Source of the DNA: Dendrophyllia cribrosa
Taxonomy: Eukaryota; Cnidaria; Anthozoa; Scleractinia; Dendrophylliidae
Direction of reading: 5' to 3'
NCBI GenBank assembly: GCA_024195265.1
Contig: JAJLRJ010000001.1
Coordinates: 55,467,702-55,531,701 of the forward strand
Length of the DNA stretch: 64,000 nucleotides
Positions within the stretch are counted from its first letter, which is position 1. Every line of letters begins with the position of its first letter. Below, in pieces: positions 28,101-37,019 of the stretch. Below the pieces are notes generated by a model. That model saw only the letters and a program-made list of their open reading frames with translations. It did not search any database and was not told the DNA's origin. The position numbers and the translations under genes are program-made.

Positions 28101-29225
28101 AGACTTGGTCGCCAGTGAAAAATTTTAGTCGCCAGAATTAATTAATCAATCAATCAATTAATTGATTATTAATTAACTATTCAATTAATAATTAATACAT
28201 CCTTATACTTTATTTATTATAACCTTTTCCTGAAACCACTAAAACATTTTTAACTCTCAAACAATTTTTAAAGTGAAATCAAATCTTTTCATTATTATGA
28301 TTGATTACTGTACAACGTATTAGCGGCTCATCATAATGAACTTGATATATCATTGGCTAACTTAATAATTAGCTTCAGTTTCAATGAATCCTTTACAATA
28401 AACTTTGACTTTCGTAGATTTTCAAGATTACAGTTACAGTACATACTAGTTGTAATATCAACCAAAAACAATGGTCAAGATTGAAGAAACTAAAATTGTG
28501 CGTATGTCCTGGCGTTATTTACATATTTTTATGCGAAGTGAATGCGAAAAAAATCTTTCACGTTTGAAGGCAATCGCCAAGACATGATTTTTTGTATCGA
28601 AGAAATCTTGAAAAAAGTAAAAAAGTAAATCCTGGTTCGTTCATACAAGTGAAATTTATTTGCCGTGGACGGCGTAGCTGTTTTTTTTTATTGCAGTTTT
28701 ATTAATTTATAGAATCGATTACGGCTAGACTCGACACACGCGCTTTATTTATACATCCCTTGTTGTCAAAATTGGCTGGCTTTTTCATATGAAGTATTTT
28801 TGCATCCGCTGTAACAAGATGTGTTTCTAAAATTCATTATGGATCAATTAACGGTGGAATTTTCCAAGCTTTCGCAGTTCCTTTTATTCTTGGAGGAAAT
28901 TTATGAGATTGCGTGTACAGAATCACGCTCAAAGGTAACATTGTCACATGCTAAAGTTCAGTCAAGCGGAACGAGCACAGTTTGTCTCATTCTGTTTGAG
29001 AGATAAATCTCCGTTCCTTCTCACGGGTATATTTTATGGATAGAAGTGTTCTGTTTTCATTTACTCAATTTCTGCTGGTTTCAATCGCAAAACAAGTATA
29101 TTTTCAAGGTGAATTCGTAACGCGTCAGAGCGCTTTTTTTTTTTTACTCGGGCTTTGGATGATTGTCACTCAAAATTTCGATTAGTCAAAATTTTAGTCG
29201 CCGGACTGGCGACTTGGGTTTAAAT

Positions 29226-29257
<32 letters not shown>

Positions 29258-32200
29258 AGCGACTAAAGTGGTCGCAACTTGGAGTGTTGCGACCACCTTG
29301 GCTTTGCATTTTGGGTGGTCGCTTAGGTGAGGTTCCACAAATTAACTGGATACGAGATGGAAAGATGAAAGATGGAACACAAGATATGAACACCAACACA
29401 GCATACATGCAGTATCTTAAAGCATAGAGCTGGAAATGTTTGCTGTCCGACAATGCAAGTTGCGCGCGCAGGTAGTATAAATACAGCATTTGGGTTCCCT
29501 GTGAAATTACTACAGGTTCATACGATTCAAAGTTAAGACCCCTGTAGTCTGACTTCTTGCAAGCGACCACCTTGCCTTTGTATTTCGGGTGGTTGTTTTT
29601 GGTGCAGGTAGGTTCAACTCTAAAACCAAACTAGTGGACAGCCAGCCAAAAATTAGTTAATTATTGCTGACAAATGGTGAAAAACTGGTGCGCAAAATCC
29701 AGAACAATTCCTGGAGGTGAATAGCAAATATTCTTCTAGTTGAATAGCCACTCAGAGCACGCAAAAAAACACTATCCATTGGTTTGGTGCACTGGAGGCA
29801 CAGTGCATGGTGTAGTGGTTAGCGCGTCGAACTTTCAACTTGAAGGTCTGTCGTTCAAGCCTGGTCTCTGCTGTCATGTTGTTCCTTCGAAAAGAAACTT
29901 TGCTCCACATTGTCTCTCCCCACCCAGGTGTATAAATGGGTACTGACAACATAATGCTAGGGGGTAATCTTGCAATGAACTCTAGCATCCCATCCAGCTG
30001 GGGGGAAAAGTAATACTCTAATTCGCTTCATGCTTCAGAAACAGGGTTAAGCACCGGGATTTGTGAACCTTAGGTTTGTAAAGACTTACCTTTTTTACTG
30101 GTTTGGTAAATACTAAATAAATTTAGTGTACTGTTGTTGTTAAAATGTTTCTTTGCTTTGAAAATTTTCAAACCAGTTTACTTTTCATTTTCTTTGTCTT
30201 AGATTCATTACCATATTTTGAGACAAGGGAAAAAAAATCAAGCTGGTTTGACACAACATATGTACATTCTGTATGTAATGGTAAAAACCCCAATTGAGTT
30301 AACTGTATACATTTTAAGATGATGTAATTAAAATGTTCCATAGTTGTGCACACTTAATAATTATTAAATAACACAAACCTGTTTGGACTGTGAGACTAGC
30401 AGCTTGGCTGTATCTTGTTTTAGCAACATTGCTTGCAATGCATCTGTAATTTCCTTCATCAGCCTTCTTAACATTTTTAATTTGAAGAACTCCTTGGTCC
30501 AAAATCAACAGTCTATGACTAGAACTTAATGGACTTCCATCTTTCTCCCATGTTATTTTAGCAGGAGGCGCAGCATGACGCACTTTGCAGGAAAATCTTG
30601 CTATTGATCCCACCAATGCTGTTGTACTGTGGGGCTCATAGAGGAATCTCTTGGATATACCTGTTGGAGAAAAATAATAAAAAAACCAGTGACAATTAAA
30701 TCTAATAAGGATTGATTCCGATAAACATTTTAAGAGGAAAATTAACAATAAACATGTTACACCACGTTTCAACGACTTCATGTCATCATTGTCAAATGTG
30801 TAGAAATTAACATATTAGTGGCATATACATATTACAATACTTTGTGGTTATCACCAATGTATCCATTTGTATAGAAATGGAGGTGTAAAAAGGTACATGT
30901 AAATTACCACGGGAGTATCGACAATTAAACGAAAAAAGTTTTGCGTGGATAGAGTCTGCTAAGTGTTAAGTTTCAGTCTTTTCTTTCTAATCATCAGCAT
31001 TTCAATAAACACTCAAGCCTCCCTCTGCATTTCTTAATGATTTTAAAATTCTCACGAAGGTTCACCGGTCTTAAATTATGTTCTTCCTTAAGATGTTTTC
31101 CAATAACAGAATGTTTATGTTCCTCTACATGTCGATGGAGGTGGCGGCATGTGTAAGCGATATAACCCAAAACAAATGGAATTGAAGCCCCCCTTAGTTA
31201 ACCAACAGAATGTTGTATATGAATTCCATATAAACGGGGAGGGGTAGAGGGGGTGGTGGACAAAACACTGACCCCAGTCTATGGACTACCCTGATCGACT
31301 ACCCAAATGGACTACCCTAACCCTACCCCTAAAAATACTATTTCGAATAAGTATTAGTACTAGTACTATGGGGTAGGGTTAGGGTAGTCCATTTGGGTAG
31401 TCCATCGGGGTAGTCCATGGACTGGGGGTCAGTGTTTGTCCACCACTGGGAGAGGGAGTAAAAAAGAAGAGCGGGAGAAGGGTTATAAACTGTAAAATTT
31501 AACCTCAAATTGTCAAAATACCTGTGTTAAAACAGTGCTCGCTATGTTTGTCTGACATTTAGAAGTTTATAGTTATGAAGGAACACCGAAGACGAACGGA
31601 GGAAGCCAAAGAAAAGAGTTTGTAATGTAAACAAGCGGCCATCTTGGTTAACCTTAGTAACCAGGCTAAATAAAACATGTGTTCAAGACATTTGCAAATG
31701 TAACACGCGTCAGAGTACATAAAATGGCGTCTATCGAAAATTCAATAAATGCGATGGCTAAATGCAATAATACAATCACAGTATTCGTTCTAACAAATTC
31801 CAAATAATAACAGCATTTAAACAAGTTTAATTTACGAGGAAAAATTGCTTGTAAAATAGCTTTATTTTGAACAAACACTGAACAAATGAAAACAATCTGT
31901 TTCCATGGCGGTACGCATGCCGTGTACGAACTTGAATTCTAACTTCGAACTCAAACTTGAATTTCGCAGTGTTTATGAATAGATACAGTAGATACAATAT
32001 TTTTAGCCTCTGAAGAACTGTTTGAGTCTAACACTTTTGCCCCCTTTTTCCAAATCACTCTTATTAGCTGAGTACTTCGCGGAAGTAAGAAATACTAGCG
32101 CCAGATGCACGGACATGGCAAGTCTAGTACACTACATTCACAACAACGTGCTACAAGACTTATACCTTTTATGTGAGATCGGCTTTGCTAGCTGTCGAGA

Positions 32201-35155
32201 ACAAGGTAAGACAAATTCAACACAAATTTTGGGCAACTTTGGACAAGGATTTAGTTAGGATTGGAAACTTTTTAGAAGCTGAAACTTTGGTCAGCATCCT
32301 ATCTCTATATGTAATTTTTATTAGTGGAAAGAAAAAAAGGAGTGAGTGAACACTTTTGAACAAATAATTATTGTTCAAATTATTGTTGGAAGTACTACAT
32401 AGCAGCCAACAAAGGGAATAGAAAGACAGGTGCTATCTATGATTAATACTAGTACATATCAGGTATTATTTTCAATATTTAAACCAAGTTACAGTTTTGC
32501 AAAACAAAATTATTAGCGAAACAACGAACAGTAAAAACAACGACGGTTCAAATAAATGTATTTGTGTACATGTGATATGATGTAGTGGGTTCCTATAGGC
32601 CACGAAAACAAAGGACTTATCAAAACACCCTTGATATTTTTCTTTCTGATACAAAGGGTCCGCCATGTTTATGGCAAGCCCAAAGGAGAAGCAATTTCTT
32701 CTTGCTTTTGATAATATAATTAAATTCTTGTGAAACTTTCACCATTCCTTCAATCTTTATGCGAGCGGTACATGGCAGGTCAAGTAAATCGCCGGAAAAT
32801 AGTATCCGAAACGATCTTGTAATTCTATTTTCGATAGCGTATAATGTGACCACGGCTAAATGACGATTTGTTGTTGCACGGCTTTAGGCGTAAGTAAGTT
32901 TGAAGACTAAACGTTGCATTTAAAGATCATTACCAGCAAAATTTTGACGTTGTCGTATCAAGAGGAAAACGTCTTCACGCAAATAACGTAAACAAGGCCT
33001 TTCATGTACATATGTATATAAACACTAATACACACTGTACAAAAGAAGAGAGCAATGTGAACTCCCACAGTGTTGGGGCGAGAAAAATAGTTTTGAATCA
33101 GTTACAAACGGTGGGAAAGAATTTTGCGAACGCCTTACCGAGAACTAACAGCTAGAAATAATATTCACTTAAAACATGCTATCGCTAAGTTCGTTTGTAA
33201 TTCAACAAGGCGTGTGAGCTTTTAACTCACGCTTAACCTTTCTCCTTACCGTAAAGGAACGCAATATTTATACTTAAAATGCCACGACGGATAAAACCAT
33301 AGTTTTAGGTGAATAAGCTGTACGTAAGAAGATAAAACGAACAGCGAATTGAAAGTGTTGGAAAAACACGATTATCGATCAGCTTATCTCCATGTTTCCA
33401 CTCTGAAAAAGCTTCTCAGCTAACTGCTTCTTTTAGAGGTTAACATTTCGGGTCACTGAAAGATTGTAAACATGTTTTCAAACAAATTGCTCTCTTCTCG
33501 TAATAAAAAAGGAGATAATTGAGATGTTCTTAGAAAAAGGAAAATAGAAATGAAAAAAATCTACACGCAATCAAACAACAATCGCGTGATCACGAGAAAA
33601 AACGCACACAGGTAAACACTGGAAATTGGCCGGCGAATGTGCACATAAAATACGCTGGCAACATTTTACCCCGATTTTGCTTGAGCTCTGTTGAAAATCG
33701 AACTAAATGTACCAGTCCAGTTTTCGAATCGTAGGTTCCATCACGCGGACGGAAAAACGCGGTTTTCGGAATCTTTAGCGTTGCGGAGATGACATAGAAA
33801 CCAGTGTAGAAACGTAGCGATTCAACAATGTAATCTGTTCAAAACAAGAGCTTTCAAGATCACGCCATTGAATTTGTTAGAAACGAACAAAACAAAATTG
33901 TTACAAACATCTACTCTATTTATGTCTTACCAGCGAGTTCCAAATGTGCTTTGCGACTAGCTATTCTGCCTGAAGCAAGCGCTGGGCTTGAAGCAAAGCA
34001 CTGATATTCCCCAACATCGGATTTTTGCTCTCGCTTGTGCGTCATGGAGCTGATAAGCAATGCTCCATTGGATCCTATTCTTATTCTCTGATCAGTACTT
34101 ATCGCCTGTCCATCCTTTTCCCAAGTTATTTCAGAAGGAGAAGGTGAACCCTCCACACGACAGTTCAACGTTACGGCTTCATTTTTGCGAGCTACTGTGT
34201 CGGTGGGTTCTTCAATAAAGCGAAGGGGTACCAAGGGACCCTGGAAAGCGCCTGAAACAACATGTTTAGCACGCCATTAGTAAGGGCTCAATAAAATCCC
34301 AAGCAAAAAGGACGTTTTTTACAACCAAATCATAACACGAGTTTAAAATAAATCGTGCCTTGATGCAGCAAATGTTGGGGAGAAAGATGTAAGTTGTTTT
34401 GATGTTAACCTACTCTATTCTGTGTATTACAAGAGCAGAAACCCCCCATGAAAATAGTTGAATCGCTTGAAACAAAATTCCTTCAGTTATCGAACAAATG
34501 GAGGGCGACTTAATTCAGAAACGCGACCTACACTTTAAGGGTAATTCCAAGGGCAACTAACAGTAATTTGTCAGTCTGCGGCGGTCACCATCGACTGTTC
34601 TATATGAATGGGAACCGGACTACTTTGCGGTTGAAGCGTTCGCAATGTTCGTTCGCCATTAGCGTTGAATTTTCTGCACCAAGAAACGTAAACAGTCAAA
34701 CTATAGACATAACAAAACAATACAGCAAAATTTTCAAAAGAACATTAGCATAAAGCACCATTTGACCCAGCCAGTTTACGATCGGGACGTAAAACGCACA
34801 ACTGATTCTCGTCGAATTAACATCATGGAGACAGCAGCACAATCGTATGAGCAGCTGCCGCGCTTGAGTTGCTTTGCTCTCAAAACAATCGTTACCGTCC
34901 ACGACTCATCTCACGCTTCACCGGGAATACTTCTGCGTTGAGTTTACTCAACGTTTGCTTTATTTCGATTGCAACCTCCAATTCCCCACCCGGGGATCAC
35001 CTAGTAGGTTGTGATGGCGAAGGAACTCCACGGACTTACGGGTAGAAACATTTACGGTGCTTTATGCAAACGTAAATGCCGCGCAGTACGCTTCGAATTC
35101 ACTTACCCGCGACGCCATAGGTCATCCACAATGCTAGAAGCAAAGAGAAGAACAT
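6979..35155 (-). CDS. DCC/neogenin-family netrin/RGM receptor (18 exons traced, 3' end not found)
   Basis: A single-pass receptor that in animals binds netrins and RGMs and steers axons, cell adhesion and morphogenesis at the plasma membrane. Reading the minus strand, 18 exons with GT-AG junctions join in one frame of about 1206 codons. Domain order: signal peptide (residues 1-17), Ig1 (about 25-122), Ig2 (125-217), Ig3 (220-311), Ig4 (313-406), six FN3 domains (about 408-1025), a transmembrane helix (about 1050-1072) and a cytoplasmic tail. Four Ig plus six FN3 is the specific layout of DCC, neogenin, Frazzled and UNC-40; protogenin and PUNC have fewer FN3 domains. The tail motif SRWPLGPTM resembles the neogenin SPWPIGTSM region. 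Nearly all extracellular introns are phase 1. Introns hold many transposons. The terminal exons, including the expected P3 helix, were not found, so this is a partial gene. It could be called neogenin or DCC; cnidarians probably predate that split. Confidence 0.93.
7277..7818. mobile_element. TTAA-flanked foldback MITE 3
   Basis: 542 bp between TTAA sites (7273-7276, 7819-7822). Ends AGTGCACCTAACCC and GGTTTAGGTGCACT. Arms are long: TACGTTGAAAAGTTGAATAG recurs inverted near 7755. Confidence 0.85.
8269..8728. mobile_element. TTAA-flanked foldback MITE 4
   Basis: 460 bp between TTAA sites (8265-8268, 8729-8732). Ends AGTGCCCATAACGATTTTTT and inverse; arms about 120 bp with AACATCTGCGAAAAATTTTT. 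The end AGTGC is shared with MITEs 1 and 3. Confidence 0.87.
8853..8893 (-). CDS. Receptor exon 17: cytoplasmic tail
   Basis: 41 bp between GTTTTACAG and GTTTGT, reading SEGRSSHQDLRSNK in the continued frame. Small, hydrophilic and supported only by splice signals and frame. Confidence 0.55.
9211..9299 (-). CDS. Receptor exon 16: cytoplasmic tail
   Basis: 89 bp, acceptor TGCTCCTTAG, donor GTAATT. Reads VRANKKLPGSSDSTTPITHM and then a Ser/Thr/Arg-rich segment ending GRD. Open in the frame set by exon 15; low-complexity tail sequence, so support is mainly splice sites and frame. Confidence 0.65.
9683..9714 (-). CDS. Receptor exon 15: conserved cytoplasmic motif
   Basis: A 32-bp exon between TTTCTCAG and GTGAGT reading AGSRWPLGPTM. 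This resembles the SPWPIGTSM stretch in the neogenin tail, which makes such a small exon credible. Confidence 0.75.
10105..10146 (+). repeat. Poly-G tract
   Basis: G22-AGGA-G16. Other long poly-G or poly-C tracts in this window: about 11466-11496, 18590-18600, 18779-18797, 52353-52369, 60912-60942, 62320-62344 and 63125-63144. Lengths of such runs are unreliable in assemblies. Confidence 0.9.
10274..10568. repeat. Imperfect long palindrome
   Basis: Arms near 10274-10355 and 10490-10568 share GCACCTTTCAATAACATG and GAAATTCAAATTTCCACCAA in inverse orientation with substitutions; a likely decayed foldback element. Confidence 0.7.
10658..10770 (+). repeat. tRNA-derived SINE, body fragment (copy 1)
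   Basis: Lacks the tRNA head; retains AGAAACGTTGCCCCACACTG and CCTGGTGTATAAATTGG, matching copies 2 and 3. Confidence 0.65.
10913..11077 (-). CDS. Receptor exon 14: cytoplasmic tail with CxCxCxC motif
   Basis: 165 bp. The acceptor at AGACAAG (exon starting 11077) is preferred, because the upstream AG five bases earlier would put a stop after four codons. Reads PVKQGNEKLPASGLPSLLPS and ends in SGMCQCRCTCG just before the donor GTCAGT. The cysteine cluster at the end is unusual for this family. Confidence 0.78.
11262..11429. mobile_element. 168-bp CAGGG-ended MITE
   Basis: Ends CAGGGCTTTCATTAAG and CCTAATGAACACCCTG, flanked by AATATG on both sides. Ends resemble hAT-type MITEs although the visible duplication is only 6 bp. 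Confidence 0.65.
11859..12008 (-). CDS. Receptor exon 13: juxtamembrane region and transmembrane helix
   Basis: 150 bp, phase 1-1. An acidic, Ser/Thr-rich stalk is followed by LGIIIGCTISAFCIVVLVLF, a single hydrophobic helix, then IVWRNP as the basic cytoplasmic stop. Acceptor CAAAG, donor GTAGGT. Confidence 0.92.
12626..13261 (-). CDS. Receptor exon 12: FN3 domains 5 and 6
   Basis: 636 bp, phase 1-1. Two consecutive FN3 domains share one exon. The first has VEITWMAPAKRNGDLTSYEI and TTFYIKIRAANQDAYGP; the second has LVKLSWPCPRVFNAFV and TTYHIKVRAEYDDHIPGKW. These bring the FN3 total to six. Confidence 0.95.
13822..14160 (-). CDS. Receptor exon 11: FN3 domain 4
   Basis: 339 bp, phase 1-1. 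A proline-rich linker (GLPPPPPIHLVC) leads into an FN3 domain with ILLTWQHEMSAERIAYYTVK and RSYTISVQSHYETG. The 2.6-kb long-TIR element sits in the intron just upstream, 137 bp from this exon. Confidence 0.93.
14298..16904. mobile_element. 2.6-kb long-TIR element with 10-bp target duplication (Mutator-like)
   Basis: Perfect 10-bp duplication GGTTGCGAAG at 14288-14297 and 16905-16914. Ends GGTTGTATCGAAAACTAAGA and inverse. Each arm contains several copies of the palindromic word GGTCTTAGTTTTCG with AAAACTAAGACC, and of a ~260-bp unit with CCGTTATTCAGTATAAGACA. The centre (about 15160-16240) has no gene, so the copy is non-autonomous. Long TIRs plus 9-10-bp duplication suggest a Mutator-like mover. 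It lies in a receptor intron. Confidence 0.88.
16922..18327. mobile_element. 1.4-kb element with 26-bp inverted ends
   Basis: Left end ACTTCAACACGGTCAAAGTG and exact inverse at 18302-18327. No clear target duplication. An internal inverted pair (17845-17890 against 18078-18130, with GACTTCGATTTGCTATTCGT) adds structure. It starts 7 bp after the duplication of the 2.6-kb element. Confidence 0.6.
18985..19074 (-). CDS. Receptor exon 10: FN3 domain 3, second part
   Basis: 90 bp, phase 1-1. Reads SDFFIKVMASDGKTLGQPGA, the F and G strands of an FN3 domain. The frame and domain completion with exon 9 support it. Confidence 0.87.
19619..19813 (-). CDS. Receptor exon 9: FN3 domain 3, first part
   Basis: 195 bp, phase 1-1, acceptor TTTTTTCACAG, donor GTAAGT. 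Reads ISAPTLWIAERNSSMLNVKW then PKYGPDLVQGYHLFYVQLQG, an FN3 A-C' segment that the following exon completes. Confidence 0.9.
20389..20644 (-). CDS. Receptor exon 8: rest of FN3 domain 2
   Basis: Acceptor TTATAG, then SLDVTWQPPPKGYQNG, an FN3 B-strand tryptophan, and GRTYSIKVRAETVGGKGP, the typical FN3 F-strand. The donor GTAAGA at 20388 was preferred; a second possible donor (GTGTTT) would end the exon at 20395 with the same phase and drop two residues. Confidence 0.88.
21221..21350. repeat. Palindrome around GTAGCATCATTTG
   Basis: Arms AATCACATGACGTTTGGAGG and GACAAAAGTCATGTGATT, with inner arms AGTAGCATCATTTG and CAAATGATGCTACG. Could be a small MITE. Confidence 0.6.
21757..21806 (-). CDS. 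Receptor exon 7: start of FN3 domain 2
   Basis: A 50-bp exon between acceptor CTTTCAG and donor GTAAGT, reading RPTRPPMNVKIASRTPD. It changes phase from 1 to 0 and supplies the first strand of an FN3 domain that the next exon completes, which supports its reality despite its small size. Confidence 0.85.
22731..23024 (-). CDS. Receptor exon 6: FN3 domain 1
   Basis: 294 bp, phase 1-1. A complete fibronectin III domain: PGPPTNLVALPYSSSSIV at the first strands, the tryptophan of VISWSPP, YTVHYKKVDGG, and the tyrosine corner in PFTNYSFYVKAY. Donor GTAAGT. Confidence 0.93.
23413..23697 (-). CDS. Receptor exon 5: Ig domain 4
   Basis: 285 bp, phase 1-1, acceptor GTTTCTAG, donor GTAAGA. Starts with PPRFKVKPASF, the usual start of the fourth Ig domain in this family, and shows LNCAATG, ISWLKNG and GMYQCFAQ. 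Confidence 0.93.
23994..24275 (-). CDS. Receptor exon 4: Ig domain 3
   Basis: 282 bp, phase 1-1. Acceptor CTTTCAG, donor GTAAAA. Ig signature: LECAATG, VRWKKLNG, GGEYECQASS. The length and phase match exon 3, so each Ig domain is a portable single-exon unit. Confidence 0.93.
24549..24661. mobile_element. TTAA-flanked MITE 5 (short)
   Basis: 113 bp, ends GACCCAGTATTGTCC and GGACAATACTGGGCCT between TTAA sites (24545-24548, 24662-24665); in a receptor intron. Confidence 0.65.
25010..25195 (-). repeat. tRNA-derived SINE, copy 2
   Basis: Minus-strand copy with a pol III A-box-like GTTCTAGTGTTTAGCGCATT, then AGAAACTTTGCTCCACGTTG and GTGTATAAATGGGAACC, matching the copy at 29799. Confidence 0.75.
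25402..26886. mobile_element. 1.49-kb CAC...GTG element with 3-bp duplication (CACTA-like)
   Basis: Ends CACGGTGGGCACAGAAGGCT and inverse with GTA directly outside both ends (25399-25401, 26887-26889). A CAC terminus plus 3-bp duplication is characteristic of CMC/EnSpm-type elements. It has no transposase frame and carries another element (25504-26317) plus an internal ~300-bp direct duplication near 26350 and 26650 (TGTCATCAGATATCCCATAA). Confidence 0.75.
25504..26317. mobile_element. Nested 0.8-kb element with ACCGTATTTTCC ends
   Basis: Ends ACCGTATTTTCCGGTGTA and exact inverse, followed inside by ATAAGTCGA words. No clear target duplication seen. It lies inside the CAC...GTG element. Confidence 0.7.
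26890..28040. other. Receptor intron, no gene seen
   Basis: AT-rich intron between Ig3 and Ig2 exons. The part near 27780-27840 (AACACCCCCTGTGGTCTGAC) resembles sequence near 29530, suggesting an old repeat. Confidence 0.5.
28048..29289. mobile_element. 1.24-kb element with 5-bp target duplication
   Basis: Ends CAACACTCCAAGTT and AACTTGGAGTGTTG, with CGACC outside both ends (28043-28047, 29290-29294). Sub-terminal words TTTTAGTCGCCAG are inverted. The right flank continues CGACCACCTTGGCTTTG, and an intact relative of the target (AGCGACCACCTTGCCTTTG) is at about 29563. Confidence 0.78.
29799..30010 (+). repeat. tRNA-derived SINE, copy 3
   Basis: Head GGTGTAGTGGTTAGCGCGTC (A box) and CGTTCAAGCC (B box), then AGAAACTTTGCTCCACATTG, CCCAGGTGTATAAATGGG. 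A tRNA-derived head on a common body. Confidence 0.8.
30379..30660 (-). CDS. Receptor exon 3: Ig domain 2
   Basis: 282 bp, phase 1-1, acceptor CTCCAACAG and donor GTTTGT. It carries FSCKVRH, ITWEKDG and the GNYRCIAS strand of an I-set Ig domain, with the family-typical RFLYEPHSTTALVG lead-in. Confidence 0.93.
30994..31164 (-). pseudogene. Penelope-like element fragment: GIY-YIG endonuclease C-terminus
   Basis: Minus-strand frame reading YIAYTCRHLHRHVEEHKHSV then GKHLKEEH and NFKIIKKCRGRLECLL before a stop. This is the typical C-terminal half of the GIY-YIG domain in Penelope-like retroelements. The reverse transcriptase is absent. Located in the long intron before the Ig1 exon. Confidence 0.75.
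31252..31446. repeat. Palindrome with telomere-like words
   Basis: Two ~77-bp arms separated by 40 bp. The arms contain GTGGACAAAACACTGACCCC and GACTACCCTAACCCTACCCC with inverse on the right. A foldback element rather than a telomere remnant: only one TTAGGG-like word per arm. Confidence 0.8.
31450..33930. other. Receptor intron before the Ig1 exon, no gene seen
   Basis: Unique-looking AT-rich sequence without supported coding frames or clear transposon ends. Confidence 0.5.
33931..34251 (-). CDS. Receptor exon 2: Ig domain 1
   Basis: Begins after TTTCAG and ends at GTAAGA, 321 bp, phase 1 at both ends. The peptide starts near FIEEPTDTVARKNEAV, like the N-terminus of neogenin/DCC. Ig hallmarks are the cysteine in LNCRVEG, tryptophan in ITWEKDG and the cysteine in GEYQCFAS. 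Confidence 0.93.
35107..35155 (-). CDS. Receptor exon 1: start codon and signal peptide
   Basis: ATG at 35155 opens the peptide MFFSLLLALWMTYGVAG, a short hydrophobic signal peptide, followed directly by the donor GTAAGT. It is chosen as start because it gives a secretion signal, has no upstream alternative in frame with a signal, and its phase-1 donor joins cleanly to the Ig1 exon. Confidence 0.85.
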
Positions 35156-37019
35156 TTGGCCTTTGAATTTTGTTCTAAAATTACAACTACATTTGACTAC
35201 AAAGCCTTTGAGGTTGGAAACAGGAGACTCGATGTTGATTTCTTTTGCTGACAGATGAAATGTGACATGTCTTCGCCGCTATTACCAGAACCAATAAACG
35301 AAGCTAATAAAGACACTCTGAAGAGTTGACCAATCACGTGCGCCATGCATAAATCAGATGACATGTAATATACGGGGCGGCTGTCAATCAAATATTACAA
35401 GGAAAGGCTCTTTCGTGAGTGGTCAGGTTTCTTGTTTGAGGTTCCAGAATTATGTTGATTGGTTGGCGGTAACCTGTGTTATTCATGATTACTTGTAGTT
35501 CAACAACAATCAAAACAAAACACGATTTATGGTTTCTGTGTACGAATTATAGAATAGAATTGTGTACTTGGACACTGACACTTCAATAGCGCATCATTGT
35601 ATCTGCACTTTGAATTTTTCTTTTTTCGAATAAAAGAGTATTCTTGCTTCTCACATGAGGTGATTTCCAGTTTGAAAACCTTGATAAGGATGTTTTTTTT
35701 TTGGCGCTAAGAAAGTCGAAGAACGCGAGAAATAGTGTTTTCCTTACGAATGCAATTTCCGTTTAAAAACAATCAACGCAGCAGCTTATGAAGGCTTTTA
35801 TATACGATATTTATGTTTTCAGTTGAAAGACCGGCCCTAAAACTTAAACTTATGACAATAAATTATTCATCGAACATGTTCCTAATAATACTGATTTTAC
35901 GCCGCAGTAGTTCGAATTAGTTCGTTTCCCTTATCCTTGTGTTCCATTTTGTTAAAGAATGCTTTTCGGTATTCAGTCAGTAAATATTCTTATGCGACGC
36001 AGCCGACGCGGTGTGCACTTCTTTTACTATGAACGGATCACTTTTGTTCATTATTTATTACGGATGCAATGAAGTTCACTTCGATGGAAAAGGCATCACT
36101 GTGAAAATAGCCGTAATGTGTTTTACCCTTTGTCTCCGGAAATTCTCGAACATTAGTAAACATATAAAAAGCTCTAAATGTCGAAAAATAATATCACGAA
36201 ATATATTCTTAATATCGCAACTTTTTTTTATTAATATGTCAAAAATACCCGGATATTCGAAACCATTTATATGTCGGTGTCCTGTTGCTCGAGGAACAGG
36301 TTCACCTGACAGAAATAAAACTCTTCTTCGTGATGTTTATCAGTATGTACAGCTCGCGACTTGATATGTTTCGTGTTTTTAACTGTTGGGCTATTACCGA
36401 GTCTTTGGATTTGTTTTGCAATGCTTCAGAGATTCCGAAAAATCTCCGACGGAAGTCCTTCCATAAAAGAACTCAGCAGTTGGTGATAACGTGACTGGTT
36501 GAAAGAATGGAATGTTTATATACACGTGGGATGAAGGGAAATTCCCGTTTTACCACGACACCGTCCGGCATAGAGCTAGAGCAAAACGTCGATAACGTTG
36601 AAGTGAAAAACGCAATCGCATGTACTTCCTTATTGGGGTGCTAATAGCCGCAGATAGTAGGCGGTAAGTTTGAGGAGGTCAGAATATAAACTTCTACAAG
36701 CCACACTCTCAGCTAGAACTTTGCCACTTTTTTCGCGCGAAGAATACCGCACATGCTTACGTTTGCGGTGAAATACGTTTGCGTTTTATACGTTAACGAT
36801 GGGAAAAGATCACGGAATCAGTGGTTTGTGGTATTTAAGTGCGTGCATGTAGTTCAAGTGTTAGCCGCTTTCTCGACCAGCCCACTGTGGGCAACGGCGA
36901 AAAAGCAGCTGACTCTTCAGATCAGCACGTAGATTGCACCACCAACAGTACCACCTCACCTCACAGATCAGTATAGTACTAAAATGCAGCTTAGCAACAG
37001 CTTTTGGTGTAAAACAATT
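35156..37019. other. Upstream region of the receptor gene
   Basis: Should hold the 5' UTR and promoter of the receptor. I see no clear TATA box or initiator and no supported divergent gene. Confidence 0.45.

Noticed and set aside
31310..31390. Interstitial telomere array
   Set aside because: Only one or two CCCTAA-like words in each arm of a palindrome; no array.
36011..36364. A divergent gene upstream of the receptor
   Set aside because: A single 117-codon frame without signal, domain or splice context in AT-rich DNA.
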